Positions 33,328 to 42,952 are shown, numbered from the stretch's first letter. The stretch is 64,000 nt of DNA from Pseudomonas sp. J452 (GCF_024666525.1 NZ_CP088294.1:682001-746000), one strand, 5' to 3'. The notes: a model not told the origin generated them from the sequence alone. Made by a program: numbers and translations.

Positions 33328-34461
33328 ATGACCAGCGCCATCTCCAGCCCTGCGGCAAATGTGGTCCACGAAGCGGTCGACGAGCGCCAGTACGTGCGCA
33401 CCAAGATCCCCGCACGCGTGCTGCTGCACAGCGGCAGCGAAGACATCGAGTGCGAGATCGAGGACATCTCCCTCGGTGGCCTCGGTCTGCGCTGCCCGCG
33501 CGAACTCAAACCCGGCAGCCTGCACAGCGCCTCGATCCAGCTCGACCTGCACAAGGTGGTGCTGAAGATCGACGCGCGAATCAAGGTGACCGCGCAGCAG
33601 GGCGAGGTGATCGGCGCCCAGTTCATCGACCTCGACGGGCAGAAGCGCGACATCCTGCGCTACATCATCAGCGCCTACATGTCCGGCGAGATCGCCGACG
33701 TCAACGGCCTGTTCAACGTGATGCAGCGGGAAAACTACATCAAGCAGCGCAAGCACAAGTTCGCCGCCGAGCGCACCCCACTGGAGCGCGTGCAGGCCCT
33801 GCTCGGCAGCGCCCTGTACCTGCTCGCCGGCCTGCTCATCGCCACGGTGCTGGCGTACAAGGCCTACCTGTTCTTCTTCCGTGTGCCGGCCACCCAGGCC
33901 ATCGTCAGCGCCGACGCGCATGTCATCAGCATGCCGGAAAACGGCTACGTGAAATTCCTCGTGCCTGCCGGCACCGAACGGGTCAAGGCCGGCCAGCCGA
34001 TCGCCACGGTGTCTACCCAGCTGGCCACCAGCTTCACCACTCCGGCCGACCTCAAGGCCCTGGCCGACATCAGCCAGACCGACCTGCAGGCCCTGCTCGG
34101 CCGCTCGCTGATCGAGACCACCATCGCCAGCCCCTGCGACTGCTACCTGTACCTGCCGAAGAAGATGACCGACGGCTACGGCTACAAATTCGCCGAGCTG
34201 GTGCACCTGATCCCGGTCGAGGAAAACAGCCTGTTCGTCAGGGCCAGCTTCCCCTTCGACAAGCTCAAGGACCTCAACGACATCGGCTCCATCGACCTGC
34301 AGGTGTTCGGCCTCGGCGCCAGCCTCAGCGGCACGGTGATCGGCTCGGCTCTCGACCCGCTGACCCAGGAACTGCTGCTGCAGATCAGCCCGGCCCAGCC
34401 CTTGCCCGTGACGGCCTACCAGAAGCCGGTCGCGGTCGATCTGTTCAAACGCCTGCTGTAG
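33328..34461 (+). CDS. alg44: Alg44-type c-di-GMP-binding copolymerase
   Basis: A 377-residue partner of Alg8. The N-terminal PilZ domain has RQYVR (Arg20 and Arg24) and DISLGG (Asp46, Ser48, Gly51), the complete c-di-GMP site, so polymerisation should be c-di-GMP dependent. One helix lies at about 155-180 (LGSALYLLAGLLIATVLAYK). The periplasmic part resembles a membrane-fusion protein and contains ASPCDCYLYLP, matching the SPCDC of known Alg44. The ATG at 33328 with GAGG upstream is preferred to a TTG two codons earlier. It starts 16 bp after alg8. Confidence 0.88.
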   Translation: MTSAISSPAANVVHEAVDERQYVRTKIPARVLLHSGSEDIECEIEDISLGGLGLRCPRELKPGSLHSASIQLDLHKVVLKIDARIKVTAQQGEVIGAQFIDLDGQKRDILRYIISAYMSGEIADVNGLFNVMQRENYIKQRKHKFAAERTPLERVQALLGSALYLLAGLLIATVLAYKAYLFFFRVPATQAIVSADAHVISMPENGYVKFLVPAGTERVKAGQPIATVSTQLATSFTTPADLKALADISQTDLQALLGRSLIETTIASPCDCYLYLPKKMTDGYGYKFAELVHLIPVEENSLFVRASFPFDKLKDLNDIGSIDLQVFGLGASLSGTVIGSALDPLTQELLLQISPAQPLPVTAYQKPVAVDLFKRLL

Positions 34462-34482
34462 GACGACCAGGAGAACCGCAGC

Positions 34483-35808
34483 ATGACCAGGACCCTGCCA
34501 CTCAGCCTGTTGCTCGCCGCGCTGGCCGCCAGTTCCGCCCAGGCCGCCAGCCTGCAGCAGATCGAATACCGCCTGCATCAGGACCCGCAGGCCGATGTCG
34601 AGGCCGACCTGCGCCTGCTCGCCGGCCGTGGCGACCGCGCCTCCATGCAGCTGCTGGCCGATGTGCTGGCCGGCTCGGCGGACCAGGCGCGCCAGCAGGA
34701 AGCCGTCGCCCTGTACCAGGCAGCCTTTGCCGATGGCCAGGGCCAGCTCGGCGCCCTGGTCGCCCTGGCCAACTTCAGCGAACGCCAGGCCAACGGCCTG
34801 GAGGCCCAGCGCGCGTTTTTCCAGGCCGCCGTGCAGCGTTTCCCGGCGAGTCGCGATCCGAACAGCGTGCAGGTCAGCCTCGACCTGTTCCTGATCTACC
34901 CCGAGCTGTATCAGCCGGCCCAGGTGCGCGAGCTGATCGCCCTGCACCAGCGCGCCTGCACCAGCACCTGCGCCGCCCCGCTGTACCGCGCGCGCCTGGC
35001 CGAACAGCAGGGCCAGCGCGAATTGGCCGACAACCTCTACCTCAGCGCCCTGCGCAGCGATGCGCGGGCGGTGGATCGCTACTACCAGTTCCTCGGCGAG
35101 CAGCAAGACGAACTGTTCCCGGCCCGGGTCAGCAGCCTGCTGGGGCAGATCGACCAGTTGCCGGTGGCGGTGGTGCAGGCCATCGGCAGCCTGCTCAGCG
35201 GCATTCCCCGCGAGCATGATCCGCAGGTCATGCAGTGGCTGGACAACGCCATCGCCCGCCACGCCGACCAGGCGCTGGTGTCCAAGGCCAGCTACATGAT
35301 GTCGGCGCCGCAGACCTACAGCGCCGAGGAAGTCTTCGCCCTGATCGACCAGGTCGAGCAGACCCGCCCGCAGGAGGGCCGCGCCCTGCGCGCCTCGGCC
35401 TACATGGTGCGCGGCTGGAGCAGCCTCGATCCGTTCAAGGCGCAGGCAATCATCCAGGGCCTGCTGGCCGAGGGTTACCAGAACGCCTACCTCAACCTCG
35501 GCGAGCTTTACAGCATGGGCGGCCTGGATGAAGTGGACCAGGCCAAGGCCATCGAGACCTACCGCATCCTCGCCGCCCGCGGCGTGCCCTCGGCTTATTA
35601 CCGCATCGCCACCCTCTACGGCGGCGGCAAGGGCATCTGCCACGACAAGGTCAAGGCCTACGCCTACGCCAAGATCGCCGTGGACGGCGGCGAGCTGGGC
35701 GCGCGCAAGTTCCTCAAGGAGCTGGAAGCGCAGATCAGCCAGGAGCAGCTGAGCCAGGCCCTGCAAGCGCGCAGCGGAATCATCCGCGAAATCGAGGCGG
35801 CGCTATGA
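34483..35808 (+). CDS. algK: AlgK-type TPR/Sel1 periplasmic scaffold lacking a lipobox
   Basis: A 441-residue repeat protein that in known systems helps place the AlgE exporter and links the periplasmic complex. Signal peptide MTRTLPLSLLLAALAASSAQA is cut before ASLQQ with no cysteine, so unlike P. aeruginosa AlgK it cannot be a lipoprotein as written. Sel1-like repeats are clear at the C-terminus (NAYLNLGELYSMGGLDEVDQ, then SAYYRIATLYGGGKGI and KVKAYAYAKIAVDGG). A pair CTSTC lies near residue 165. GGAG precedes the ATG. The end overlaps algE by four bases (ATGA). Confidence 0.8.
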   Translation: MTRTLPLSLLLAALAASSAQAASLQQIEYRLHQDPQADVEADLRLLAGRGDRASMQLLADVLAGSADQARQQEAVALYQAAFADGQGQLGALVALANFSERQANGLEAQRAFFQAAVQRFPASRDPNSVQVSLDLFLIYPELYQPAQVRELIALHQRACTSTCAAPLYRARLAEQQGQRELADNLYLSALRSDARAVDRYYQFLGEQQDELFPARVSSLLGQIDQLPVAVVQAIGSLLSGIPREHDPQVMQWLDNAIARHADQALVSKASYMMSAPQTYSAEEVFALIDQVEQTRPQEGRALRASAYMVRGWSSLDPFKAQAIIQGLLAEGYQNAYLNLGELYSMGGLDEVDQAKAIETYRILAARGVPSAYYRIATLYGGGKGICHDKVKAYAYAKIAVDGGELGARKFLKELEAQISQEQLSQALQARSGIIREIEAAL

Positions 35809-37205
35809 AGCGATCCCTGCCCCTGCGCCACTGCACACCCTGGCTGTTGGCCCTGAGCATCGCCCCGGCGCTGGCCGAGGAAAGCGAAAGCCTGGTCGGC
35901 GAACCGAGCAGCCTGCCCAGCCCCGAGGCGGCCGCCGCTGCGCCCAGCCCCTTCGAGCTGGGCCACAAGCTCACCGTGCAGGGCGGCTATGGCCCGGAGA
36001 ATTCGCAGCCCGGCAATGACGACAAAGGCTTCTACGGCCTGCGTTACGAACCGTCGCTGAGCTGGCGTTCGAGTGAGCCGCAGTGGCCGAAATGGCAGGC
36101 CTTCGGCCGCGCTTGGCTCAACTACAACAGCTCCAGCCAGGCCAGCACCGGCCTGCAGGACGAGAACAGCCAGCAGATCGAATACTTCAGCGCCGAGCTG
36201 CGCGAGTTCTATGTGCGGCGCAACCTGCTCGGCGACGACCCGCGCTTCTCCCTCAGCCTGGGGCGCCAGCGCTACGCCGACCACTTCGGCATCTGGTGGG
36301 ACGACAGCCTGGAGTCGCTGCGCCTGAACTTCGACGACACCTTCGCCCGAGGTTTCGTCGCCGTTGGCCAGCAATTGCACAGCTACAACAGCGACATCAA
36401 GGCGCTGGACGACAGCGAGCGCGACATCGCCTACGCCATGGGCGAATACGCCCTGCGCTGGAACGGCGATAACTGGGCCGGCGTGCGCCTGCTGCTGGAA
36501 CAGGACCATTCCGGGCAGGACCTCGACGACCCCAGCGACTTCGACGGCGTCCGCGCCGGGTTGTTTTTCCACGGCGAGGCGCTGAACGTCAGCCCGCTGT
36601 TCAGCGACTATCACCTGGAACTGGTGGCACTCGACGGCGACCTTGAGCTGGCCAGCGGCGAGCAGCAGGACCGCAGCGGCTGGACCGTACTCGGCGAGAT
36701 CGGCAAGCGCTTCCACGCCCTGCCCTGGACTCCGCGCCTGGCCCTACATGGCGGCATCACCGACAAGCCGGACGACGCCAACGACGGCTTCTACCTCAAC
36801 GCCATCCAATCCGACCGGGTGGCCAACCCGGACACCTACAGCAGCGGCCTGGTCAGCTCGTTCATCGGCGTCGACCTGCGCAACCTGGCCTATTACGGCA
36901 TCGCCCTGGAAACCCAGCCACAGCCGCTCCAGCACCTCGACCTGCGCCTCAGCGACCTGCACCTGCGCGATGCCGACGGCGCCGTACCGATCAGCCTGGG
37001 CGAGCCGGCCGAGCAGAGCGGCAGCCGCTCCCTGGGGCAGACCCTGGACCTCAATTACTACTGGGAAATGTTCCCGGTCGCCCTGCAAGACAAGCACGTG
37101 CAAGTCAACGCGTTGTTCACCGCCAGCTATTTCCGGGCGGGGGATGCCATCGGCAACCTCGACAACGATTCCCAACTGTCGTTCGGCGTCGTACTGCGCT
37201 ACTAA
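35805..37205 (+). CDS. algE: AlgE-type outer-membrane polysaccharide exporter
   Basis: A 466-residue beta-barrel of the alginate-export family. The signal peptide ends near ALA; an acidic and Ser/Pro/Ala-rich segment (about 25-50) precedes the barrel. Family features are FSAELREFYVRRNLL, LSLGRQRYADHFGIWWDDSL, GVRLLLEQDHSGQDLDDPSD, then SLGQTLDLNYYW and QVNALFTASYFRAGDAIGNL. The protein ends FGVVLRY with an aromatic C-terminus. Length is close to the roughly 490 residues of P. aeruginosa AlgE although overall similarity looks modest. It overlaps algK by four bases, so the two are translationally coupled. Confidence 0.82.
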   Translation: MKRSLPLRHCTPWLLALSIAPALAEESESLVGEPSSLPSPEAAAAAPSPFELGHKLTVQGGYGPENSQPGNDDKGFYGLRYEPSLSWRSSEPQWPKWQAFGRAWLNYNSSSQASTGLQDENSQQIEYFSAELREFYVRRNLLGDDPRFSLSLGRQRYADHFGIWWDDSLESLRLNFDDTFARGFVAVGQQLHSYNSDIKALDDSERDIAYAMGEYALRWNGDNWAGVRLLLEQDHSGQDLDDPSDFDGVRAGLFFHGEALNVSPLFSDYHLELVALDGDLELASGEQQDRSGWTVLGEIGKRFHALPWTPRLALHGGITDKPDDANDGFYLNAIQSDRVANPDTYSSGLVSSFIGVDLRNLAYYGIALETQPQPLQHLDLRLSDLHLRDADGAVPISLGEPAEQSGSRSLGQTLDLNYYWEMFPVALQDKHVQVNALFTASYFRAGDAIGNLDNDSQLSFGVVLRY

Positions 37206-37222
37206 CCCACATAGGTGTCGCC

Positions 37223-38650
37223 ATGGTCTTTACCTCGAACATCTTCCTGTTCCTCTTCCTTCCGGTATTCCTGCTGGTCTACTACCTGGTGAAGGACTCC
37301 TGGCGCTCCTATGTCATCGTGCTGGGCAGCTACATCTTCTACGCCTGGTGGCGCCCGGACTTCCTCCTGTTGTTCGTCGCCATTTCCTACTGGAACTACT
37401 GGTTCGGCCTGCTGATCAAGCACCGCCTCGACGCCGGCGAGAAGAAGGCGGCGTTCCGCCTGCTGACCATCGGCGTGGTCGGTGACCTGGCCGCGCTGGG
37501 CTACTTCAAGTACGCCAACTTCGGTTTCGACGTGCTCAACGAGGTGCTGCAACCGCTGGGGGTCAACACCTTCACCCTGGAACACATCATCCTGCCGCTG
37601 GGCATCTCGTTCTACGTGTTCCAGGCCCTCAGCTACATCGTCGACATCTACCGCAAGGATGCCGAGCCGACCCGCCGTTTCGTCGACTTCGCCGCCTTCA
37701 TCGCCCTGTTCCCGCAACTGGTGGCCGGACCGATCCTGCGCTACAGCCTGATCGACAAGCAGCTCAAGCAACGCACCCACTCGCTGGAACTGTTCAGCCT
37801 CGGCGCGGCGCGCTTCATGCTCGGCTTCGTCAAGAAGGTGCTCATCGCCGACTCGCTGGCACCCATGGGCACGGTGATTCTCGGTGAGTCGCAACCGCAG
37901 ATGGTGGATGCCTGGTTCGGCATGTTCATCTCCCTGCTGCAGCTGTATTTCGACTTCTCCGGCTACAGCGACATGGCCATCGGCCTGGGCATGATGATGG
38001 GCTTCCGCTTCGCCGAGAACTTCAACCAGCCGTTGCTGTGCCAGAGCATGACCGAGTTCTGGCGACGCTGGCACCTGACCCTGGCGGACTTCCTGCGCGA
38101 CTACATCTACCTGCCGCTGATCCGCTCACGAACCATGAAGGCCGAGGGCGCCTTGTTCTGCACCATGCTGCTGTCGGGCTTCTGGCACGGTGCGAGTTTC
38201 GCCTACATCCTCTTCGGCCTGTACTTCGCCGTGCTCATGCTGATCGAGCGGCGCATGGGCTGGGTGACCAAGGTCAACGGGCCCTATCGTTTCCACCGCA
38301 ACCTGATTGCCCTGGTCCTGGTGGTCGGCGTGATGCCGTTCTTCATCACCGGCGATATCAACCACGCCGTGAATATCCTCACCGGCATGTCTGGTGTGCG
38401 CGGCCTCGGCTCGCTGGATGCCTATTTCATCGAGACCTCCAGCATGACCGTGGCCTTCACCGGCCTGGCCATCGCCTGGATCGTCCTCGCCGGGCGCATC
38501 AACCTGCGCTACTACGCCGGGCACAAGCAGGGCTACTGGATGCAGCACGTCGGAGGCCTGAGCATGCTGCTGCTGTGGGCCGGCTTCGGCCTGTCGCTGA
38601 GCCGCCTGGCCGCCAATTCCTTCTCGCCCTTTCTCTACTTCCAGTTCTAG
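37223..38650 (+). CDS. algI: AlgI-type MBOAT O-acetyltransferase
   Basis: A 475-residue polytopic membrane protein (MVFTSNIFLFLFLPVFLLVY start, about ten helices). It passes acetyl groups across the inner membrane for polysaccharide acetylation. The MBOAT histidine lies in LSGFWHGASFAYILFG at residue 322, with the supporting region DFSGYSDMAIGLGMMMGFRF and EFWRRWHLTLADFLRDYIYL. Position 322 coincides with the essential His of P. aeruginosa AlgI as I recall it. It follows algE by 17 bp; in known operons it lies near the end, after algL. Confidence 0.92.
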   Translation: MVFTSNIFLFLFLPVFLLVYYLVKDSWRSYVIVLGSYIFYAWWRPDFLLLFVAISYWNYWFGLLIKHRLDAGEKKAAFRLLTIGVVGDLAALGYFKYANFGFDVLNEVLQPLGVNTFTLEHIILPLGISFYVFQALSYIVDIYRKDAEPTRRFVDFAAFIALFPQLVAGPILRYSLIDKQLKQRTHSLELFSLGAARFMLGFVKKVLIADSLAPMGTVILGESQPQMVDAWFGMFISLLQLYFDFSGYSDMAIGLGMMMGFRFAENFNQPLLCQSMTEFWRRWHLTLADFLRDYIYLPLIRSRTMKAEGALFCTMLLSGFWHGASFAYILFGLYFAVLMLIERRMGWVTKVNGPYRFHRNLIALVLVVGVMPFFITGDINHAVNILTGMSGVRGLGSLDAYFIETSSMTVAFTGLAIAWIVLAGRINLRYYAGHKQGYWMQHVGGLSMLLLWAGFGLSLSRLAANSFSPFLYFQF

Positions 38651-38659
38651 GAGGCTGCC

Positions 38660-39769
38660 ATGTTTCCGGTGATGAATTCCGCCCACAAGTTCAACGGCAT
38701 CGCGTTCATCCTGATGCTCGCCGCACTGTTGCTGTACTCGCTGCCCAGGGTCGTCGGCTTCGCCAAGACCCAGTCGCCGGCCGAGGCGGCCGAGCTGTTC
38801 ATGAGCGGCCAGCTGCTGCGCCAGTTCGAGGACTACTACGACAAGGGCTTCTTCCTTCGCGATCCGTCCATCGAACTCTGGGCCAGCGCCCAGTACCTGC
38901 TGTTCCGCGAGGGCTCCAGCGGCGTGGTGCTGGGCCGTGAGGGCTGGCTGTTCACCAACGAGGAGTACCGCCTGCCCAACGCCTACCAGCAGGCGCTGGA
39001 CAGCAACGTGGCGAAGATCGCCGCGGTGGAGAAAACCCTCAAGGCGCACAACAAGCGCCTGATCGTGCTGCCGCTGCCGATGAAGCTGGACGTCTATGCC
39101 GAATACGCTGCGCGCACGCCGAACAGCCGCTCACAGCAGCTGTACGGTGACTTCATCGCCCAGTTGCGCTCCAGCAGCATCGAGGCCACACCACTGCGCG
39201 AAGCCTTCCTGGCGCAGAAAGACCAGCAGCCGCTGTTCCTCAAGACCGACACCCACTGGACGCCCTTCGGCGCGCGCCTGGCCGCCCAGGAACTGGCCCG
39301 CCAGCATCCGGAACTGATTGGCAGCGCCACCTACAGTTCGCGCCAGGTGGCCGAAAAAAACCTCGCCGGCGACCTGGTCAACTACCTGCAGTTCAACCGC
39401 GAGCTGGCGCCAGAGCGCTTCACCCCATCGCCACTGGCGGTCTTCGAAACCCTCAAGGACAACCAGGAAGTCAGCGACGCCGCGCTGTTCGGCGACAGCG
39501 AGCAGCCGATCATGCTGGTCGGCTCCAGCTACACCAAGATCGACGACTGGAACTTCCCCGGTTTCCTCAAGGAGTCGCTGCAGACCGATCTGCAGACCAC
39601 CGCCGTCGAGGCCCGTGGGCCTTATTACGCGATGGAGCAGTTTCTCCAGGGTAAGCAATTGCAGGACCCGAGCATCACCACGGTGATCTGGGAATTCCCC
39701 CTGCGCACCCTGCTCAGCGAAGAGCCGACCACCACTGGCTGGCAAGTCGCCGCCAATCAATTCTTCTAA
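38660..39769 (+). CDS. algJ: AlgJ-type SGNH-like acetyltransferase
   Basis: A 369-residue protein anchored by an N-terminal helix (IAFILMLAALLLYSLP) with a periplasmic alginate acetyltransferase (ALGX-like) domain. The catalytic Asp/His pair is in KTDTHWTPFG (Asp197, His199), and the serine in MLVGSSYTK (Ser289 or Ser290). EGWLFTNEEY is the usual block I region. It would transfer acetyl from AlgI and AlgF toward the polymer. GGAGG precedes the ATG, nine bases after algI. Confidence 0.88.
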   Translation: MFPVMNSAHKFNGIAFILMLAALLLYSLPRVVGFAKTQSPAEAAELFMSGQLLRQFEDYYDKGFFLRDPSIELWASAQYLLFREGSSGVVLGREGWLFTNEEYRLPNAYQQALDSNVAKIAAVEKTLKAHNKRLIVLPLPMKLDVYAEYAARTPNSRSQQLYGDFIAQLRSSSIEATPLREAFLAQKDQQPLFLKTDTHWTPFGARLAAQELARQHPELIGSATYSSRQVAEKNLAGDLVNYLQFNRELAPERFTPSPLAVFETLKDNQEVSDAALFGDSEQPIMLVGSSYTKIDDWNFPGFLKESLQTDLQTTAVEARGPYYAMEQFLQGKQLQDPSITTVIWEFPLRTLLSEEPTTTGWQVAANQFF

Positions 39770-39780
39770 GGAGCCAGACC

Positions 39781-40452
39781 ATGAAACCTTTTCTGTTCGC
39801 TGCCGCACGACCTGTGTTGCTCACGCTGGCCCTATTACCCGCCCTGGCCCTGCTCGGCGCGCTGCCCGCCAGCGCCCAGGACGGCAACGCCGCGCTCTAC
39901 GATGCCGTGGCCCCGGCCGGCTCGGCCTATATCCGGGTGCTCAACCTGGCGCCCGGCGGCGCCGAGATGATGGTCAGCGGCAAGAGCGCCGCGCAGAAGG
40001 TCGGCGCCGGACAGCTCGGCAACTATCTGTTCATCACCCCCGGCGCGCACAAGGTGACGGTCAACCAGAGCAGCGTGGAGATCAACCTGCAGCCGAAGAC
40101 CGCCATGACCCTGGTCTACAACGGCAGCGGCCTGGTGCAGATCGCCGACGAGTACGTCGAGGACACCAAGAAGGCGCAGATCGCCTTCTACAACCTTACC
40201 GACAAACCCATGGCGCTGAAGACCCTCGACGGCAAGCATGCCGTGGTCGACGGCGTGGCGCAGAACGGCACCGGCACGCGCATGGTCAACGAGGTCAAGA
40301 TCGGCTTCGCCGCCTATGCCGGCGAGCAGAACGTGGCCAAGTTCGGCGAGCTGTTCCTCAAGAAGGGCCGCTCCTACTCCTACGTGGTCATCCCGGAGGG
40401 CAGTGGCTACCGCGCCATCGGCCTGATGAACGGCCTGGACAGCATCAAGTAG
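39781..40452 (+). CDS. algF: AlgF-type periplasmic acetylation protein
   Basis: A 223-residue exported protein with a long signal peptide ending ASAQ. It reads AALYDAVAPAGSAYIRVLNL, then SVEINLQPKTAMTLVYNG and YSYVVIPEGSGYRAIGLMN, the beta-sandwich pattern of AlgF. AlgF is required with AlgI and AlgJ for O-acetylation, probably as an acetyl relay. GGAG precedes the ATG, 11 bases after algJ. As in known systems algF follows algI and algJ directly; here algX then follows instead of algA. Confidence 0.88.
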   Translation: MKPFLFAAARPVLLTLALLPALALLGALPASAQDGNAALYDAVAPAGSAYIRVLNLAPGGAEMMVSGKSAAQKVGAGQLGNYLFITPGAHKVTVNQSSVEINLQPKTAMTLVYNGSGLVQIADEYVEDTKKAQIAFYNLTDKPMALKTLDGKHAVVDGVAQNGTGTRMVNEVKIGFAAYAGEQNVAKFGELFLKKGRSYSYVVIPEGSGYRAIGLMNGLDSIK

Positions 40453-40459
40453 AGCGCCC

Positions 40460-41842
40460 ATGAAGACAGCCCAGCGCCTGATCGCCAGCTTACTGCTGCT
40501 TGCCGCACCGACCCTGCAGGCCGCTGAGCAGTGCGGCCTGGAATGCCTGCTGTGCCCCGGCCTGGCCGACCCCGCGCACTATGCCGAAGGCATCATGAAG
40601 GCGATGAAGCACATCGCTCCCGGCGAAGGCACCTGGCTGTTTCGTTCCGAGGTCGACCTGAGCAACCAGTTCGGTATCCCGGCCGAGATGCAGCCGCAGT
40701 TCAAGCGCCTGATCGATGCCTTCGCCGCCAAGCAGGTGCAGGTGGTGATCGCCGTGCAACCGACCCGCGGCATGATGCACCGCGACAAGGTCCGCGCCGA
40801 CAGCGCCTATGGCTTCGACTACGCTCTGGCCCGGCGCAACCTGGAAACCTTCCTCGGCCAGTTGCGCGCCGGCGGTGCCCTGGTGCCGGACATCCTGCCG
40901 CTGGTGGATAAGCCGCCGCAGCCGGATTACTTCTTCCGCCGTGACCACCACTGGACACCGACCGGCGCCCAGGTCACCGCGCGCATCGTCGCCGACGCGG
41001 TGCTGCAGCAGCCGTTCTACGCCGAGCTGAGCAAGAAGACTTACCGCACCGAACCCAGCGTCATGGTGCCCAAGGACGGCACCATGAGCCGCGGGCTGAA
41101 GCGCATCTGCGGCAACAACTACGGTTTCCAGTACGTGCGCGGCTTCCAGACGGTGCCGGCGGGCGACGACATGAGTGCGCTGTTCGAGGAAGCGTCGACT
41201 CCGGAAGTGATCCTGGTCGGCACCAGCAACTCGGCCAACCGCGACGACGAGACCAAGAACTACAACTTCGACGGCTACCTCAAGGAATACCTCAGCGTCG
41301 ACATCCTCAACCTGGCGCTGCCCGGCGCCGGCCAGGAGGGCGCGCTGCTCAACTACCTGCAATCGGCCGACTATTCGCCGGACGCACCGCCGAAGATGAT
41401 TATCTGGGAGCTGCCGGCCAGCTTCCGCCTGGAAGACCCGCTGATGTATCGCCAGCTGCTGCCGGCGATCCAGGGCGGCTGTGGCAAGGCGGAAGTGCTG
41501 GCCAGCGAGCAGCGCGAACTGCCGCCGCTGCAGGTCGATCAGCGTCTGGAAATCCTCAGCAACAGCGGAGCCCAGCGGCAGAACTTCGCCGACCTGCCGG
41601 GCTTTCTCGATATCAAGCTGAGCGACAAGAACCTCAAGGACTTCTACATCATCACCTATTACGACAATGGCCAGCGCGACAAGGTCTGGTACCGCCGCGA
41701 GGCCATCGTCGAGGGCGGCCAGTTCTACCTGGAGCTGAGCAAGGCCAAGGAATTTCGCGGCGCCAACCTGCTCTCGGTGTTCTTCGAACCCACCGAGGCG
41801 CTGACCGAGCCGGGCAGCGTGGAGATCAAGCTGTGTCGCTGA
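40460..41842 (+). CDS. algX: AlgX-type acetyltransferase/periplasmic transit protein
   Basis: A 460-residue periplasmic protein with a signal peptide ending LQA, then ECLLCPGLADPAHYAEG. The SGNH-like domain has RRDHHWTPTGAQVTARIVAD (Asp162, His164) and the serine in LVGTSNSANRDD (Ser256). A carbohydrate-binding C-terminal domain occupies about residues 330-460. In alginate systems AlgX places the final acetyl groups on the polymer and connects to AlgK. It starts eight bases after algF and overlaps algL by 10 bases. Confidence 0.9.
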   Translation: MKTAQRLIASLLLLAAPTLQAAEQCGLECLLCPGLADPAHYAEGIMKAMKHIAPGEGTWLFRSEVDLSNQFGIPAEMQPQFKRLIDAFAAKQVQVVIAVQPTRGMMHRDKVRADSAYGFDYALARRNLETFLGQLRAGGALVPDILPLVDKPPQPDYFFRRDHHWTPTGAQVTARIVADAVLQQPFYAELSKKTYRTEPSVMVPKDGTMSRGLKRICGNNYGFQYVRGFQTVPAGDDMSALFEEASTPEVILVGTSNSANRDDETKNYNFDGYLKEYLSVDILNLALPGAGQEGALLNYLQSADYSPDAPPKMIIWELPASFRLEDPLMYRQLLPAIQGGCGKAEVLASEQRELPPLQVDQRLEILSNSGAQRQNFADLPGFLDIKLSDKNLKDFYIITYYDNGQRDKVWYRREAIVEGGQFYLELSKAKEFRGANLLSVFFEPTEALTEPGSVEIKLCR

Positions 41843-42936
41843 AACTGAGCGCGCTGAGCGCGCTGACGGCACTGGCCGTCGGCAGTGCCCAGGCACAGTC
41901 GATCTGGCCGCCACAGCCCAGCGCGCTGAGCGCCGAGGTTGGCGACTACCATGCGGCGAGCTGCCCCAAGCCAGTGCTCAAGCCCTATACCGGGCCGCTG
42001 CTGATCGACAGCAAGTACGACCAGAGCGACGCCAGCAAATCGACCCTGAGTGGCAAGCAGTCGAAACAGTCGAAGGAACTGCACGCCCACCTCACCGCGT
42101 TCAACCAGCGCCTGGCGCAGTTCGCCGACTACTACCTGGCCGCCAGCAAGCCGCAACAGGCGACAGTCGCCCTGGCCTGCCTCGACCAGTGGCTGCAGGC
42201 CTGGGCCGTGGCCGGCGCCCTGCAAAGCCGCGAGACCAACAAGACCGGCATCGCCGCACGCAAGTGGTCGCTGGCGGCCATCGCCTCCACCCTGCTCAAG
42301 ACCCAGGCCCTGAGTGGCGGCCAGCCACAGCTGTCGCAGGAGCAAGAGCAATGGCTGGCACGCCTGGCCGAGCTGGTGATCGAGGATTACAGCCCGCGCC
42401 AGCAACCCGGCTTCGCCTATTTCAACAACCATGACTACTGGGCCGCCTGGGCCGTCGCCGCCACCGGCATGCTGCTGGAGCGGCCTGCTTATATCGCCTG
42501 GGGCGAGCGCAACTTTCGCCTGGCGCTGGCGCAGATCACTCCGTCCACCCAGGGCGACTATGCCTACCTGCCCAATGAACTGGCCCGCGGCCGCCTGGCC
42601 GCCAACTACACCCACTACGCCCTGGTGCCACTGGTGTTGCTGGCCGAATCCAGCCAGCGCAACGGCCCCGGCCTGAGCGCGGCGGATGCCGTCAAGCTGC
42701 AACAACTGGCCAACTTCGCCGTGCGCAGCGTGCTCGACGCCGAGGCCCTGAGCGAGCTGCAGGGCAAGGAGCAGGAAGCGGTGCCGGCGCACAAGATGAC
42801 CTGGCTGCTGCCCTTCCTCAGTCGCTACCCGCAACACGCCCTGGCGCGCCAGCTGTACCAGGACGAAGACGGCGCCGTGGATGCCTACGGCCAGCTCGGC
42901 GGCCGCCTCAAACCGCTCTACCCCAACCTTCCCTGA
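41833..42936 (+). CDS. algL: AlgL-type periplasmic lyase (PL5)
   Basis: A 367-residue exported lyase starting at GTG within the end of algX, with signal peptide SLKLSALSALTALAVGSAQA. The alpha/alpha-toroid active site includes FNNHDYWAAWAV (Asn199, His200) and a Tyr in LAANYTHYALVPL, equivalent to the catalytic residues of PL5 lyases. It would clear misdirected polymer from the periplasm. Its presence argues that the product is a beta-1,4-uronate polymer. GTG start and overlap indicate translational coupling. Confidence 0.88.
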   Translation: MSLKLSALSALTALAVGSAQAQSIWPPQPSALSAEVGDYHAASCPKPVLKPYTGPLLIDSKYDQSDASKSTLSGKQSKQSKELHAHLTAFNQRLAQFADYYLAASKPQQATVALACLDQWLQAWAVAGALQSRETNKTGIAARKWSLAAIASTLLKTQALSGGQPQLSQEQEQWLARLAELVIEDYSPRQQPGFAYFNNHDYWAAWAVAATGMLLERPAYIAWGERNFRLALAQITPSTQGDYAYLPNELARGRLAANYTHYALVPLVLLAESSQRNGPGLSAADAVKLQQLANFAVRSVLDAEALSELQGKEQEAVPAHKMTWLLPFLSRYPQHALARQLYQDEDGAVDAYGQLGGRLKPLYPNLP

Positions 42937-42952
42937 CCTGCGAGGTGCCACC

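Noticed and set aside
33259..35766. An 835-codon open frame on the - strand across the alg genes
   Set aside because: Antisense to alg44 and algK, which have motifs, ribosome sites and coupling; the frame has none.
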